Assembly (NCBI GenBank): GCA_024404095.1
Contig: JAKSQO010000024.1
Coordinates: 1 to 44,907, forward strand
Direction of reading: 5' to 3'
Length of the DNA stretch: 44,907 nucleotides
DNA from: Clostridia bacterium
Lineage (GTDB): Bacteria; Bacillota; Clostridia; Oscillospirales; Acutalibacteraceae
Program-made: the position numbers and the translations under genes
Shown: piece by piece, positions 8,205 to 17,108 of the stretch
How the letters are laid out: each line of letters begins with the position of its first letter
Numbering within the stretch: position 1 is the stretch's first letter
Notes under the pieces: model-generated
Told to the model about the DNA's origin: nothing
The model's database searches: none
Seen by the model: the letters and a program-made list of their open reading frames with translations, nothing else

Positions 8205-8227
8205 AGGGCGGAATTTCGCCCTTTTTC
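8203..8227 (+). terminator. Intrinsic terminator
   Basis: AAAGGGCG pairs with CGCCCTTT around GAATTT, followed by a T run. It lies directly after the YgjV-like gene. Confidence 0.85.
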
Positions 8228-8322
8228 TCTGTTGTTCAAATTCAAGAATTTCGTAAAAATACTTTTATTTTAATTCGCATTGTGGTATAATAAAATGTAA
8301 AACTTTATGAAAGTGTGATAAA

Positions 8323-9603
8323 ATGCAGAAATTTGATATTGCAGACGGTGTACGTCTTTGCGCTGTCCCGACAGATAAATTCAAGACCTGCCGCATAAAT
8401 ATCAGCATGGCGATGCCTCTTGATTCCAATGCATCCGCCCGTGCTGTTCTTCCTTATTTTCTCCACAGACGCTGTGCAAAATATCCCGATTTCACAGCCT
8501 TGAACCGTCAGCTTGACGAGCTTTACGGTGCGTCAATTTCAGGCGGTGTGCATAAAAAGGGCGAGGCTCAGATTATCTCAATGAGTCTTACTGCTATTGA
8601 TGACCGCTTTGCTCTCAACGGTGATAAGGTTGCGCTTGAGTGTGCTGAGCTTCTTGCCGATATGATTTTTGACCCTATTAAGCAGGGCGAAAGCTTCCCT
8701 GAGAATATCATTGAGCAGGAAAAGCATCTGCTTGTTGAGGACATCGAAAACGAAATTAACGACAAACGCCGTTATGCAACAAGACGTTGTGAGGAGATAA
8801 TGTTTGCCGACGAGGCATACAGCATCAATCATATGGGTAAGGCTGACGAGGTCAAGGCTCTGACACCTCAGGATGTTTACGATGCGTGGGAGGAGGAGCT
8901 TCGCGAGGCAACCGTTCAGATTACAATGGTCGGCAGTATGGATGTTGAACCTGTTGTTGAGATGTTTAAGGCTCGTTTTGCGGAAATTCACCGTAATCCG
9001 GCTGAAATAAAAACTCAGTTCATTACCGCAGTTCCAAAGCCGGAATATGTCTGCGAGACCATGCCGCTAAAGCAGGGCAAGCTTGTTATGGGCTTCAGAA
9101 CCGGAATGAGAAACGAGGATGATAATGCAGCTCCGATGCGTATTGCCGTTGATATTTTCGGTGGCGGCACATATTCAAAGCTGTTCTCTGTTGTCCGTGA
9201 GAAAATGAGCCTCTGCTATTACTGCTCAGCAGGTCTGTTTAATTCCAAGGGCGTGGTTATCGTCAGAAGCGGAATTGAAGACGCAAACGAAGAAAAGGCG
9301 AAGAAAGAGATTATCAATCAGCTTTCACTCGTTGCCGCAGGCGAATTTTCAGACGACGATTTCTCCGCTTCGATAAAGAGTATTTCTGATTCTATCATCA
9401 GCAACAACGATACACCCGAAACAATCTGCGCATGGTATTCAAATCAGCTTATGCGTACCAATATCAAGACTCCCGAAGCTTATGTCGAGGAGCTTAAGGC
9501 TGTTGACAGGCAGCAGGTTGTAAGCGCAGCAAAAACTATTATGCTCGATACTGTGTTTATGCTTAAATCAGAGGGGGAGGTAAGCGAAAATGAAGATCAG
9601 TGA
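8323..9603 (+). CDS. M16-family protein YfmF-like, non-catalytic partner
   Basis: A 426-residue M16 (pitrilysin/MPP-type) protein lacking the zinc motif: where HxxEH is expected the sequence reads YFLHRRCAKYPD. It keeps the substrate-side Arg/Tyr segment (VVREKMSLCYYCSAG) in the C-terminal half. It resembles the protein named in databases as EF-P 5-aminopentanol modification-associated YfmF. Its partner at 9590 has the intact zinc site, so the two probably form a heterodimer like other split M16 enzymes. A -10-like TATAAT lies at 8286. The gene overlaps its partner by 14 bases. Confidence 0.88.
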   Translation: MQKFDIADGVRLCAVPTDKFKTCRINISMAMPLDSNASARAVLPYFLHRRCAKYPDFTALNRQLDELYGASISGGVHKKGEAQIISMSLTAIDDRFALNGDKVALECAELLADMIFDPIKQGESFPENIIEQEKHLLVEDIENEINDKRRYATRRCEEIMFADEAYSINHMGKADEVKALTPQDVYDAWEEELREATVQITMVGSMDVEPVVEMFKARFAEIHRNPAEIKTQFITAVPKPEYVCETMPLKQGKLVMGFRTGMRNEDDNAAPMRIAVDIFGGGTYSKLFSVVREKMSLCYYCSAGLFNSKGVVIVRSGIEDANEEKAKKEIINQLSLVAAGEFSDDDFSASIKSISDSIISNNDTPETICAWYSNQLMRTNIKTPEAYVEELKAVDRQQVVSAAKTIMLDTVFMLKSEGEVSENEDQ

Positions 9604-10864
9604 AATCAGAAACGAACAGCTGAATGACGTTTATTTTGATATTGACCATCCCTCGGGACTTAAGATTCTCGTTATGCCCAAGGCAGGGTATGAGAGCACC
9701 TATGCTATTTTTGCAACAAAGTACGGTTCGATTGATACAATGATACAGCTTGAGGACGGTTCATTCAAGCAGATTCCCGAGGGAACTGCACACTTCCTTG
9801 AGCATAAGCTCTTTGAGAGTGAGGATCTTGACGCTTTTGAGCGTTTCGCAAAGACAGGTGCTTCGGCAAATGCTTACACAAGCTTTGACCGCACAGGCTA
9901 TCTTTTCTCCTGTTCAGCTAATTTTAAGAAAAATCTTGAAATTCTTCTTGACTTTGTTCAGAATCCCTACTTCACGCAGGCGACTGTTGAAAAGGAGCAG
10001 GGTATTATCGGTCAGGAAATTGATATGTATAAGGATGTACCCGACTGGGAGGTTATGTTCAACTGTCTGAGAACAATGTATCACAATCTTCCTGTCAGAA
10101 TTGATATCGCAGGCACACAGGAGTCTATCGCACAGATTTCTGCGGATGTCCTTTACGGCTGCTATAAGAATTTTTACAATCTCAATAATATGGTGCTTGC
10201 TGTTGCAGGTAACACAACTGTTGAAGATGTTATTGAGGTGGCTGATGCCGTGCTTAAACCCGTTGAGGGAAAAATGGCACAGCGCAAAATTATTGACGAG
10301 CCGAAGGAGGTTATCAGCGACTATTGCGAGGAAACTCTTTCCGTTGCAACACCGCAGTTTATGCTCGGCTTTAAGGAGCATTGGGACACTCCCGAAAGAA
10401 CCACCAAAGAAGAAATTACAATGGAAATTCTTATGGATATGCTCTCGGGTTCTTCCTCAGAACTTTACCGCAGACTGTTTGATATGAAGCTTATCAACAG
10501 CGGATTCGGTGCCGAGTATTTTACCGGGTTCAATTATTCGTGTGTGCTTTTCTCAGGCGAAAGTGCTGACCCAAAGGCGGTAGCCGATGAAATAAAAAAG
10601 GAAATCAGAAAGTTCCGCGAAAACGGAATTGATGAAAAAACATTCGAACGCACAAAGAAAAAGCTTTACGGCAGAATGATTATGGGAATGAACGATGTTG
10701 ACAATATTGCAAACAATATGGTTGTTTCCTACTTTGCCGACGAAACGATTTTCACAGATTTTGAAATCTATAAAACTGTTACAGTTGACGATGTGAAGGA
10801 TATGCTGTCAAAAACTCTTGACGAGAATTACAGCGTTCTTTCCGTCATCAAACCGAGCAAATAA
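9590..10864 (+). CDS. M16 zinc peptidase YfmH-like, catalytic partner
   Basis: A 424-residue M16 peptidase with the inverted zinc motif HFLEH (in GTAHFLEHKLFE, near residue 64) and a downstream glutamate in EQGIIGQEIDMYKD that probably completes the site. It resembles the protein named EF-P 5-aminopentanol modification-associated YfmH. The exact step of the pair in EF-P maturation is not established from sequence, and efp is not in the window. The start at 9590 has GAGGGGGAGG upstream inside the yfmF-like gene, so translation is coupled. Confidence 0.9.
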   Translation: MKISEIRNEQLNDVYFDIDHPSGLKILVMPKAGYESTYAIFATKYGSIDTMIQLEDGSFKQIPEGTAHFLEHKLFESEDLDAFERFAKTGASANAYTSFDRTGYLFSCSANFKKNLEILLDFVQNPYFTQATVEKEQGIIGQEIDMYKDVPDWEVMFNCLRTMYHNLPVRIDIAGTQESIAQISADVLYGCYKNFYNLNNMVLAVAGNTTVEDVIEVADAVLKPVEGKMAQRKIIDEPKEVISDYCEETLSVATPQFMLGFKEHWDTPERTTKEEITMEILMDMLSGSSSELYRRLFDMKLINSGFGAEYFTGFNYSCVLFSGESADPKAVADEIKKEIRKFRENGIDEKTFERTKKKLYGRMIMGMNDVDNIANNMVVSYFADETIFTDFEIYKTVTVDDVKDMLSKTLDENYSVLSVIKPSK

Positions 10865-10866
10865 AA

Positions 10867-10890
10867 ATGTGCGGATGTTCTGTCCGCACA
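10867..10890 (+). other. Intercistronic hairpin before lgt
   Basis: TGTGCGGA and TCCGCACA form a perfect 8-bp stem with a 7-base loop between the yfmH-like gene and lgt. No T run follows, so an mRNA processing or stability element is more likely than a terminator. Confidence 0.5.
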
Positions 10891-10915
10891 GCATTACATA
10901 ATAAAGGGTGATAAT

Positions 10916-11914
10916 ATGAGCGATACCGTAGCCGTTTATTTCAACGGACTGAGTAATCCGATTAACGTATCTTCTGTTCTTGCTGATTTTACTGTTTTCG
11001 GACATGAATTCACTATCCGCTGGTACGGTGCTATTATTGCGTTCGGCTTCCTGCTTGCCGTTCTTTTCGGCGGCAGAATGGCTTATAAATGGAAAATGAG
11101 CATTGACAAGATGCTTGACGTGCTTATCTACGGAACGATTTTCGGCATTATCGGTGCAAGACTTTATTACTGTCTGTTTAAATGGGACTTATATAAGGAT
11201 AATCCGGTTGAAATTATTCAGATATGGAACGGTGGACTTGCTATCTACGGTGGAATTATCGGCGGACTTGCCGCTGCGTTTGTTGTATGCAAGGTGCGCA
11301 AGATGAATTTCTGGAATCTTATGGATCTTGTCGGAATGAGCCTTCTTATCGGACAGGGCATTGGCAGATGGGGCAATTTTGCCAACCAGGAGGCATTCGG
11401 CACAAACACAACGCTTCCGTGGGGTATGTGGAGCAGTAAAACATATATGTATCTCCACTCGAACTTTGAGGAGATAACCGCAAACGGAATTAAGGTTGAC
11501 CCGAATCAGGCGGTACATCCCACATTCCTTTACGAATCAATCTGGTGTCTGCTCGGCTTCCTTGTTCTTTATATAATCACACGAAAAGCAAGAAAGTTCA
11601 GCGGTCAGATTTTCCTTACCTACGGCGTATGGTACGGACTTGAAAGAGCGGTTGTCGAGGGACTGAGAACTGACAGCCTTTATATCGCAGGTACAACCCT
11701 CCGCGTTTCACAGGTGCTTTCTGCGGCACTTACATTGGTTTGCCTTATTGTTCTGATTGCTTTGCTTATAAAATTCAAAAAGCACCCGAAACCTATTGAC
11801 GGTGTTGATTTCTTTCTTGAAGAGGAGCTTAAAAAGCAAAAGGAAGACAGAAATAAAGCAGATATTACAATAGAAGTTACAACTGACAGCGAGGAGAAAG
11901 AAACAGATGTATAA
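10916..11914 (+). CDS. lgt: Prolipoprotein diacylglyceryl transferase
   Basis: A 332-residue polytopic membrane enzyme that transfers diacylglycerol from phosphatidylglycerol to the lipobox cysteine of prolipoproteins. The Lgt signature region is GQGIGRWGNFANQEAFG (about residues 145-161). The N-terminal IRWYGAIIAFGF segment and the later HPTFLYESIW and GxxYGLER-type segment (GVWYGLERAVVEGLRTD) are conserved. About seven hydrophobic segments are seen. The C-terminal 45 residues are charged and cytoplasmic. It would modify the DUF4430 lipoprotein encoded at 34506. The 3' end overlaps folD by 8 bases. Confidence 0.95.
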   Translation: MSDTVAVYFNGLSNPINVSSVLADFTVFGHEFTIRWYGAIIAFGFLLAVLFGGRMAYKWKMSIDKMLDVLIYGTIFGIIGARLYYCLFKWDLYKDNPVEIIQIWNGGLAIYGGIIGGLAAAFVVCKVRKMNFWNLMDLVGMSLLIGQGIGRWGNFANQEAFGTNTTLPWGMWSSKTYMYLHSNFEEITANGIKVDPNQAVHPTFLYESIWCLLGFLVLYIITRKARKFSGQIFLTYGVWYGLERAVVEGLRTDSLYIAGTTLRVSQVLSAALTLVCLIVLIALLIKFKKHPKPIDGVDFFLEEELKKQKEDRNKADITIEVTTDSEEKETDV

Positions 11915-12758
11915 AATTATAAGCGGTAAAGAGGTATCTCTTGCGGTTAAGGAAAGAGTTGCAGAAAAAGTCAGGGAGTTCAAAGCAGAGGGTATCGAGC
12001 CCTGCCTTGCGGTTATTCTCGTCGGTGAGGACCCTGCATCAAAGGTATATGTAAATAACAAAAAGAAGGCCTGTGAATTCTGCGGAATACGTTCGCTTGA
12101 GTATGTTCTGCCTGAGGAAACAACGCAGGACGAGCTTGTTGAACTTATCGAAAAGCTGAACGGTGACAGCTCCGTAAACGGAATACTTTGTCAGCTTCCG
12201 CTTCCGAAACACATTGATGAAAAGACAGTTCTTAATCTTATTAAGCCTGAAAAGGATGTTGACGCGTTTCATCCCGAAAACGTCGGTCATATAATGATAG
12301 GCGATTTCAATTTTCTTCCCTGCACACCTGCGGGCATTATGGAAATGCTCAAGTCTGAGAATATCAGCCTTGACAGTAAACATTGCGTAATTATCGGCAG
12401 AAGCAACATTGTCGGTAAGCCTATGGCGATGCTCATGCTTAAGGAAAACGCAACCGTTACCGTCTGCCATTCGCACACAGCTAACCTTAAAGAAATCGTA
12501 AAGCAGGCTGACGTTATTGTTGCCGCTGTCGGCAGACCGAGGTTTGTGACAGCCGATATGGTCAAGGACGGCGCAATTATTATTGATGTCGGCATCAACA
12601 GGGGAGAGGACGGCAAGCTCTGCGGTGACGTTGATTTTGATGCCTGCTGTGAGAAGTCAAGCTACATCACACCCGTTCCCGGCGGCGTAGGTCCGATGAC
12701 AATCGCAACTTTGATGCAGAACACAATTACTGCCGCTGAAATTCAGAATAAAGGTTGA
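11907..12758 (+). CDS. folD: Methylenetetrahydrofolate dehydrogenase/cyclohydrolase
   Basis: A 283-residue bifunctional FolD. It interconverts 5,10-methylene-, methenyl- and 10-formyl-tetrahydrofolate in one-carbon metabolism in the cytosol. The catalytic YVNNKKKACE segment (Tyr and Lys of the YxxxK motif, near residues 50-55), the NADP-binding GRSNIVGKPMA (about 166-176) and the C-terminal PVPGGVGPMTIA are all present. The length is typical. GAGGAGAAAG before 11907 is the SD. Its stop codon lies inside the -35 hexamer of the rplU promoter. Confidence 0.96.
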   Translation: MYKIISGKEVSLAVKERVAEKVREFKAEGIEPCLAVILVGEDPASKVYVNNKKKACEFCGIRSLEYVLPEETTQDELVELIEKLNGDSSVNGILCQLPLPKHIDEKTVLNLIKPEKDVDAFHPENVGHIMIGDFNFLPCTPAGIMEMLKSENISLDSKHCVIIGRSNIVGKPMAMLMLKENATVTVCHSHTANLKEIVKQADVIVAAVGRPRFVTADMVKDGAIIIDVGINRGEDGKLCGDVDFDACCEKSSYITPVPGGVGPMTIATLMQNTITAAEIQNKG

Positions 12759-12783
12759 CAAAATTTGACCTTTGTGTTATAAT
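12755..12783 (+). promoter_or_regulatory. Sigma-A promoter of rplU-prp-rpmA
   Basis: TTGACA (12755-12760), a 17-bp spacer and TATAAT (12778-12783) make a full-consensus sigma-A promoter. It overlaps the folD stop codon. Confidence 0.92.
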
Positions 12784-12789
12784 CCGTAA

Positions 12790-12870
12790 TACCGCATATT
12801 TCGGGCACTGCTATTGCAGTACAAGTGAGAAATCCGCCCTACGTAGCGAGTCCATAATAAAGGAAGGTTA
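12790..12870 (+). ncRNA. Candidate ribosomal protein L21 leader
   Basis: The 92-base leader between the promoter and rplU is structured. ACTGC-TATT-GCAGT forms a perfect stem-loop near 12808-12821, and GGGC (about 12802) can pair with GCCC (about 12837), enclosing it. Position and architecture fit the L21 leader motif known from Firmicutes, which is thought to give autogenous control by L21. I have not matched it to a covariance model. Confidence 0.5.
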
Positions 12871-12875
12871 GAAGA

Positions 12876-13187
12876 ATGTACGCAATCATCGTTACCGGCG
12901 GCAAGCAGTACAAGGTAGAGGCTGGAGATACAGTTTATATCGAGAAGCTTGACGTTGAGGCTGACAGCGAAGTTGTTTTTGACAAGGTAGTAGCTGTTGG
13001 TAAGGAAGATGGCATTGTTGTAGGCGCTCCTTATGTTGAAGGTGCTACTGTAACAGCAAAGGCTATCAAGAATGGTAAGGCTAAGAAGGTAGTTGTATTT
13101 ACCTACAAAGCAAAGAAGAACGAGAAGCGCAAGAAGGGTCACAGACAGCCCTACACTAAGGTTGAAATCGCTGCAATCAATGCATAA
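12876..13187 (+). CDS. rplU: 50S ribosomal protein L21
   Basis: A 103-residue L21, a 23S-rRNA-binding protein of the large subunit. The start [24 protein letters not shown] and the end [18 protein letters not shown] are classical. The SD is AAGGAAGG. It is first in the conserved Firmicute order rplU-prp-rpmA, and the prp gene starts 6 bases downstream. Confidence 0.97.
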   Translation: MYAIIVTGGKQYKVEAGDTVYIEKLDVEADSEVVFDKVVAVGKEDGIVVGAPYVEGATVTAKAIKNGKAKKVVVFTYKAKKNEKRKKGHRQPYTKVEIAAINA

Positions 13188-13192
13188 TTGCT

Positions 13193-13525
13193 ATGATTAA
13201 GGTCAATTTTTACCTTTCGGATGATTTAATCTGCGGATATGAAATCAGCGGACATTCGGGTTCGGCAAACGCGGGCGAGGATATTATCTGCGCAAGCGTA
13301 TCGTCGGCGGCTTACATGGCGGCCAACACCGTAACCGATGTGCTGTTTATCAACGCTCAGATTGATGTTAAAGACGGTTATATGAAAATCGTTCTTGACG
13401 AAAAATTATCCGACGCGCAGCCTGTTTTAAAAGGCTTGAGGCTTCATCTTGAAAGTCTTGCAGGGGATTACCCCAAAAACATTAAAGTAACTACTTCACA
13501 AATTCGGAGGTGTCAAAATGCTTAA
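13193..13525 (+). CDS. prp: Ribosomal-processing cysteine protease Prp
   Basis: A 110-residue Prp (YsxB) family cysteine protease that removes the N-terminal extension of L27 in Firmicutes. The catalytic histidine and cysteine lie in the conserved [20 protein letters not shown] segment (His near 22, Cys near 34). It sits between its co-regulated rplU and its substrate rpmA, overlapping rpmA by 8 bases. The substrate's extension [11 protein letters not shown] is visible in the next gene, which supports the assignment. Confidence 0.95.
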   Translation: MIKVNFYLSDDLICGYEISGHSGSANAGEDIICASVSSAAYMAANTVTDVLFINAQIDVKDGYMKIVLDEKLSDAQPVLKGLRLHLESLAGDYPKNIKVTTSQIRRCQNA

Positions 13526-13802
13526 GATTAACATTCAGCTTTTCGCTCATAAGAAAGGTATGGGTTCAACCCGTAACGGCCGTGATTCCGAATCAAAGAG
13601 ACTCGGTGCTAAGCGTGCTGACGGACAGTTTGTTCTTGCAGGAAACATCCTTTACAAGCAGCGTGGAACACATATCCATCCGGGCAACAATGTTGGCAAG
13701 GGTTCTGACGATACTCTCTTCGCTCTTATTGACGGTACAGTTAAGTACGAGCGCTGGGGCAAGGATCGCAAGAAGGTCAGCGTTTATCCCGTTGAGCAGT
13801 AA
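13518..13802 (+). CDS. rpmA: 50S ribosomal protein L27 with cleavable N-terminus
   Basis: A 94-residue L27, which reaches towards the peptidyl-transferase centre. It starts with the Firmicute-type extension MLKINIQLF, expected to be cut by Prp before AHKKGMGS so that the mature N-terminus can enter the active site. The body [20 protein letters not shown] is typical. The SD is GGAGG inside the prp 3' end. A strong terminator follows at 13817. Confidence 0.97.
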   Translation: MLKINIQLFAHKKGMGSTRNGRDSESKRLGAKRADGQFVLAGNILYKQRGTHIHPGNNVGKGSDDTLFALIDGTVKYERWGKDRKKVSVYPVEQ

Positions 13803-13816
13803 TCTTAATTTATTGT

Positions 13817-13856
13817 AAAAGCAAGCCGAAGGAATCAATCCTTCGGCTTTTGCTTT
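13817..13856 (+). terminator. Terminator of the rplU-prp-rpmA operon
   Basis: AGCCGAAGG and CCTTCGGCT pair around a 7-base loop, with AAAAGCA and TTTGCTTT flanks extending the stem. Confidence 0.88.
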
Positions 13857-13858
13857 GC

Positions 13859-13895
13859 CAAAAAGGGACTTTCGCATTTAGATGCAGAAAGTCCC
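13859..13895 (-). terminator. Terminator of the minus-strand phosphatase gene
   Basis: On the minus strand GGGACTTTCTGCAT pairs with ATGCGAAAGTCCC and is followed by TTTTT. It faces the rpmA terminator just before it. Confidence 0.85.
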
Positions 13896-13900
13896 AAAGA

Positions 13901-15190
13901 TTATTTAACGATTGAAACCGTATCAATCATCTTATTTCCCTCAATCTCATAGGTTGAAACTGTAAGCTTTCCGTCTGCAAAATCAACTATTGAATATGTC
14001 GGAATACGGTTCTGAATATAGAGGTTACAACACTCACCGACATTGCTTTCATCAATTCCGCTGTAATTACAGCCTGACGATGTGTTGCCGGAGATATAAA
14101 GCGTTCCGTTTGGATTGGTGTAAACATTGTCAATTGCCTTGTCATCACTAACCTTGTTGTTTTTGATAATGTATGAGCGTGAATAGTAATGGTCGTGGCC
14201 GCTGAGAACAAGGTCAATGCCATACTTATCAATGCTCGGAGCAATGGTTGTTCTTGTGAGCTTGCTCTGGAAATATTTGTGCGCATTAGCGTCGTACGGG
14301 CTGTGGTGCATCATAACAACACGCCACTTTGCGTCGGGATATGCTTTAACAGCTTTTTTGATTACTGCGTTAAACGAAGCAGGAACAATGTTGTTTGAAT
14401 CAAGCATAATGAAAAGCACATCATTGTAGCAGAAATAATATCCGTTGCTGCCGGGCCATCTTGCAGGAACAAAAGTCTTGTCATTCGGAGTATTGAAGTG
14501 GTGTGAGAAGTTGGTTGTGTAGAAATCGTGATTGCCGACGCAGGGAGCGACAGGAACGCTTCTCAGACACTCAGGAGACTCAAACATTGAATACTGTACC
14601 TCTGAGTATGAATCCTCAACCTGATCGCCTGATGAAAGAATGAAGTCAATGCCGTCGTTGTTTTCAAAAACTGTTTCAAGCGTTGAGTTCCAGCCGTATG
14701 TATCGTGGAGATAAACTTCTTCCTTATCGTCACTTCCGCGCCAGCGACCAATCTGCGAATCGGTGAAAAATGCAACCTTTGTCTGATTGTCAGCATCAGT
14801 CCTGAATGAGTAAATCTCACTGCCTGTGCCGTCAACGAAATACTGATAGTAGTAGATTGTATTTTCGCTCAGTTCTGAAGCTGTTGCCTCGTTTGACCAT
14901 TCCATACCGATAAGGCTGAGTGAACGTGAAACCTTAAGCTCTGTTCCGTCTGAGAGATCAGCCGCCTTGCCGATGATTATATCGCCCTTATGAGAGAAAA
15001 ACGGAGACTGCCATGAGAAATTCATCTTCGTCTTGTCCGCACCCGGAGTGAGAATTATATATCCGTCAGAGCTTCTTATGCTTTCCCAACTCTTTGCCCA
15101 TTCGTCATAACCTGTTACTGCGCCTGCCGAAAAGACTGCGGCGGAAACAAGAATTGCCGCTGTCAGAATAACTGCAAGTATTCTTTTCAT
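13901..15190 (-). CDS. Secreted purple-acid-phosphatase-like metallophosphoesterase
   Basis: A 429-residue exported calcineurin-like phosphoesterase. MKRILAVILTAAILVSAAVFS is a signal peptide, probably cleaved after SAGA. An Ig/fibronectin-like N-terminal domain (to about residue 125) precedes the dimetal domain. Its motifs are DSQIGRW, SSGDQVED, GNHDF, MMHHSPYD and SGHDHYYSR, the complete set for two metals. It should hydrolyse phosphate esters outside the cell, but the substrate is unknown. I chose the ATG at 15190 because GAAAGAGGTAAAAG precedes it and the signal peptide starts there. It has its own promoter and terminator. Confidence 0.87.
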   Translation of the reverse strand: MKRILAVILTAAILVSAAVFSAGAVTGYDEWAKSWESIRSSDGYIILTPGADKTKMNFSWQSPFFSHKGDIIIGKAADLSDGTELKVSRSLSLIGMEWSNEATASELSENTIYYYQYFVDGTGSEIYSFRTDADNQTKVAFFTDSQIGRWRGSDDKEEVYLHDTYGWNSTLETVFENNDGIDFILSSGDQVEDSYSEVQYSMFESPECLRSVPVAPCVGNHDFYTTNFSHHFNTPNDKTFVPARWPGSNGYYFCYNDVLFIMLDSNNIVPASFNAVIKKAVKAYPDAKWRVVMMHHSPYDANAHKYFQSKLTRTTIAPSIDKYGIDLVLSGHDHYYSRSYIIKNNKVSDDKAIDNVYTNPNGTLYISGNTSSGCNYSGIDESNVGECCNLYIQNRIPTYSIVDFADGKLTVSTYEIEGNKMIDTVSIVK

Positions 15191-15234
15191 ACTTTTACCT
15201 CTTTCTTTGCTATTAAAGCAATTTATACAAGAAT

Positions 15235-15263
15235 AGTATACCATAATTATTCAAAATATTTAA
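15235..15263 (-). promoter_or_regulatory. Promoter of the secreted phosphatase
   Basis: On the minus strand, TTAAAT (15263-15258), a 17-bp spacer and TATACT (15240-15235). The -10 is good and the -35 weak. It is divergent from the FHA-gene promoter at 15285. Confidence 0.55.
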
Positions 15264-15284
15264 TCTATTATTAGGGAAAAATTA

Positions 15285-15313
15285 TTGACAATTTTTTGTA
15301 TAAATTATATAAT
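15285..15313 (+). promoter_or_regulatory. Sigma-A promoter of the FHA-PHP operon
   Basis: TTGACA (15285-15290), a 17-bp spacer and TATAAT (15308-15313), a full consensus match. Confidence 0.9.
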
Positions 15314-15345
15314 TATATAGCAATTTATTGCTTGGAGGTGCTTAA

Positions 15346-15735
15346 ATGGATGACATGATGTCGCTGCTCAGGTATATAATACCTGCGATTGTCATTATTG
15401 TAGTTTCTTACTGTATAAAGCATCTCCTTTCAAGCAAGGCTCCGAAGGTCAACCCTGCCTGCCTTATTGATGAAACAACAGGTAAGGAATACCTTATAAC
15501 AAACTGGGAAACGTCGATCGGTCGAAGCAATGCATGTGACATTGTACTTGATTATGCTGCCGTTTCTCGTTTTCATGCTGTTATTTCAAAGCATAAAAAG
15601 GGCTGGGTAGTTACCGATACAAACTCAAGCGGCGGTACATATGTCAACCGTAAAAAGGCAAAAGAACCGCTGATTGTCAATGACGGTGACTGCATTTCCT
15701 TTGGAGGAATAGAGCTTCAGTTCAGAGTAAAGTGA
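15346..15735 (+). CDS. Membrane-anchored FHA-domain protein
   Basis: A 129-residue protein with one N-terminal membrane segment (residues about 8-28, YIIPAIVIIVVSYCI) followed by lysines, so the C-terminal part should be cytoplasmic. Residues about 50-128 are a forkhead-associated domain with the GRS motif (ETSIGRSNACDIVL), SRFHAVISKHKKG and the NSSGGTYVN loop. FHA domains bind phosphothreonine, so a Ser/Thr kinase substrate is the expected partner; none is encoded here. The SD is TGGAGGTG. The secreted PHP protein starts 9 bases downstream in the same transcript. Confidence 0.9.
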   Translation: MDDMMSLLRYIIPAIVIIVVSYCIKHLLSSKAPKVNPACLIDETTGKEYLITNWETSIGRSNACDIVLDYAAVSRFHAVISKHKKGWVVTDTNSSGGTYVNRKKAKEPLIVNDGDCISFGGIELQFRVK

Positions 15736-15744
15736 GGAAGAAAA

Positions 15745-17097
15745 ATGAAATTTAAAAAGCTGTTATCGGTTTTTACCGCTGTGTCACTTCTTGCAGGCGC
15801 AACAATTCCTGCTGTAAGTGCGGCGGAGAAAAAGATTGATTATACCGTAATCAATCCGTACGAAAGTGTTGACTGGGATACAAGTGATACCTATAAGGCT
15901 TGCCTGCATTGCCATACGGTTGCAAGTGACGGCAAGGTTGATCTCCCCGAGTGGCTCGGTCTGTATTATGACGCAGGATATGATATTCTTGCCGTAACCG
16001 ACCACGGTGTTATCAATAACGGATGGAATCAGGACAGACGCACAAACGGCATTTTCAACGGCTTCAAAAAGGTTACAAAGCTTACCGACGAGGAGTATGA
16101 GCGCATTACAACAGGTGCTGACCGAAACGGCAGAGGTATGACCGACATCACGGGTGGCATTGAGTGCAATATGGCTGTTGTTTCAAAGACACACGTCAAC
16201 GGTTACTGGACGACATACGGACAGGGTGTATGGGGTAAAGAAAACGATTATGAAACCGCACCTCGTGAAATTGAAAAGTCAGGCGGTTACAGCGTGCTTA
16301 ATCATGTAGGTGACTGGGTGAATTCAAACAATTATCCCGACCGTTCACACAATCCGTTTTATATTAACTATTTTGCGAATATTTTCACTAAGTACAAAAC
16401 CTGCCTCGGTATGGAAATTATCAACAATACCGATAACTGCACACGTGCAGACCGTGAGCTTTGGGATGAGCTTTTGCAGGTTGTAATACCTAAAGGCAGA
16501 AACATCTGGGCATTTGCCGATGACGATTCTGAGTACAGGGATGAAGTCGGACGTTCGTTTGAGTTGTTCCCGCTTGCCGAGAATAACGAGGAAAATGTTA
16601 AGCAGGCTATGATTTCAGGCTCGTTCTTCGCTGCAAGTAAGTTCCAGAAGAATCCTTCAAGAACAGATGAAATTGCAGGTGACGGACTTGTTCCTCTTGT
16701 TACCGATATTAAAATCGACGGCAACAAAATCACGGTTGAATGTGACAAGACAAGAGGCTGTGATACAATTGAGTGGATTGCTGACGGCAAGGTTATTGCA
16801 GAGGATAACACAGGCTCTTGCAGCTATACACTTGATCTTAATGATTATCAGGATGATCTCGGTTGCTATGTGCGATTTGAACTGAAGAGTCCCGAGCACG
16901 GTGTTACTTATTCACAGGCTTTCGAGCTTCAGTATGAGGGCAGGGTTGACAAGGAAATTCCCGAGTCACCAATCCCCGATAATTTCTTTGGCAGACTTTT
17001 CTGGCTGTGGTATCAGCGCTTAAGCGTTACATTAGCTGATACTATTATCGAAAAGATTCTTGGCTGGGTCGGAGTTATTCCGAAGTTGCCGGTCTGA
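15745..17097 (+). CDS. Secreted PHP-domain phosphoesterase-like protein
   Basis: A 450-residue exported protein. Residues 1-27 are a signal peptide (LLSVFTAVSLLAGATIPAVSA). The PHP metal-site motifs are CLHCHTVASDG (HxH, about residues 53-63), AVTDHG, GGIECNM and the late FADDDSE, so a tri-metal phosphoesterase fold is likely. A beta-rich domain (about 310-395) follows. The C-terminus is aromatic and amphipathic (NFFGRLFWLWYQRL, then ILGWVGVIPKLPV), like other exported proteins here. Export is unusual for PHP proteins, which are mostly cytosolic. The substrate is unknown. Confidence 0.83.
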   Translation: MKFKKLLSVFTAVSLLAGATIPAVSAAEKKIDYTVINPYESVDWDTSDTYKACLHCHTVASDGKVDLPEWLGLYYDAGYDILAVTDHGVINNGWNQDRRTNGIFNGFKKVTKLTDEEYERITTGADRNGRGMTDITGGIECNMAVVSKTHVNGYWTTYGQGVWGKENDYETAPREIEKSGGYSVLNHVGDWVNSNNYPDRSHNPFYINYFANIFTKYKTCLGMEIINNTDNCTRADRELWDELLQVVIPKGRNIWAFADDDSEYRDEVGRSFELFPLAENNEENVKQAMISGSFFAASKFQKNPSRTDEIAGDGLVPLVTDIKIDGNKITVECDKTRGCDTIEWIADGKVIAEDNTGSCSYTLDLNDYQDDLGCYVRFELKSPEHGVTYSQAFELQYEGRVDKEIPESPIPDNFFGRLFWLWYQRLSVTLADTIIEKILGWVGVIPKLPV

Positions 17098-17108
17098 GGA
17101 GGTAGAAT

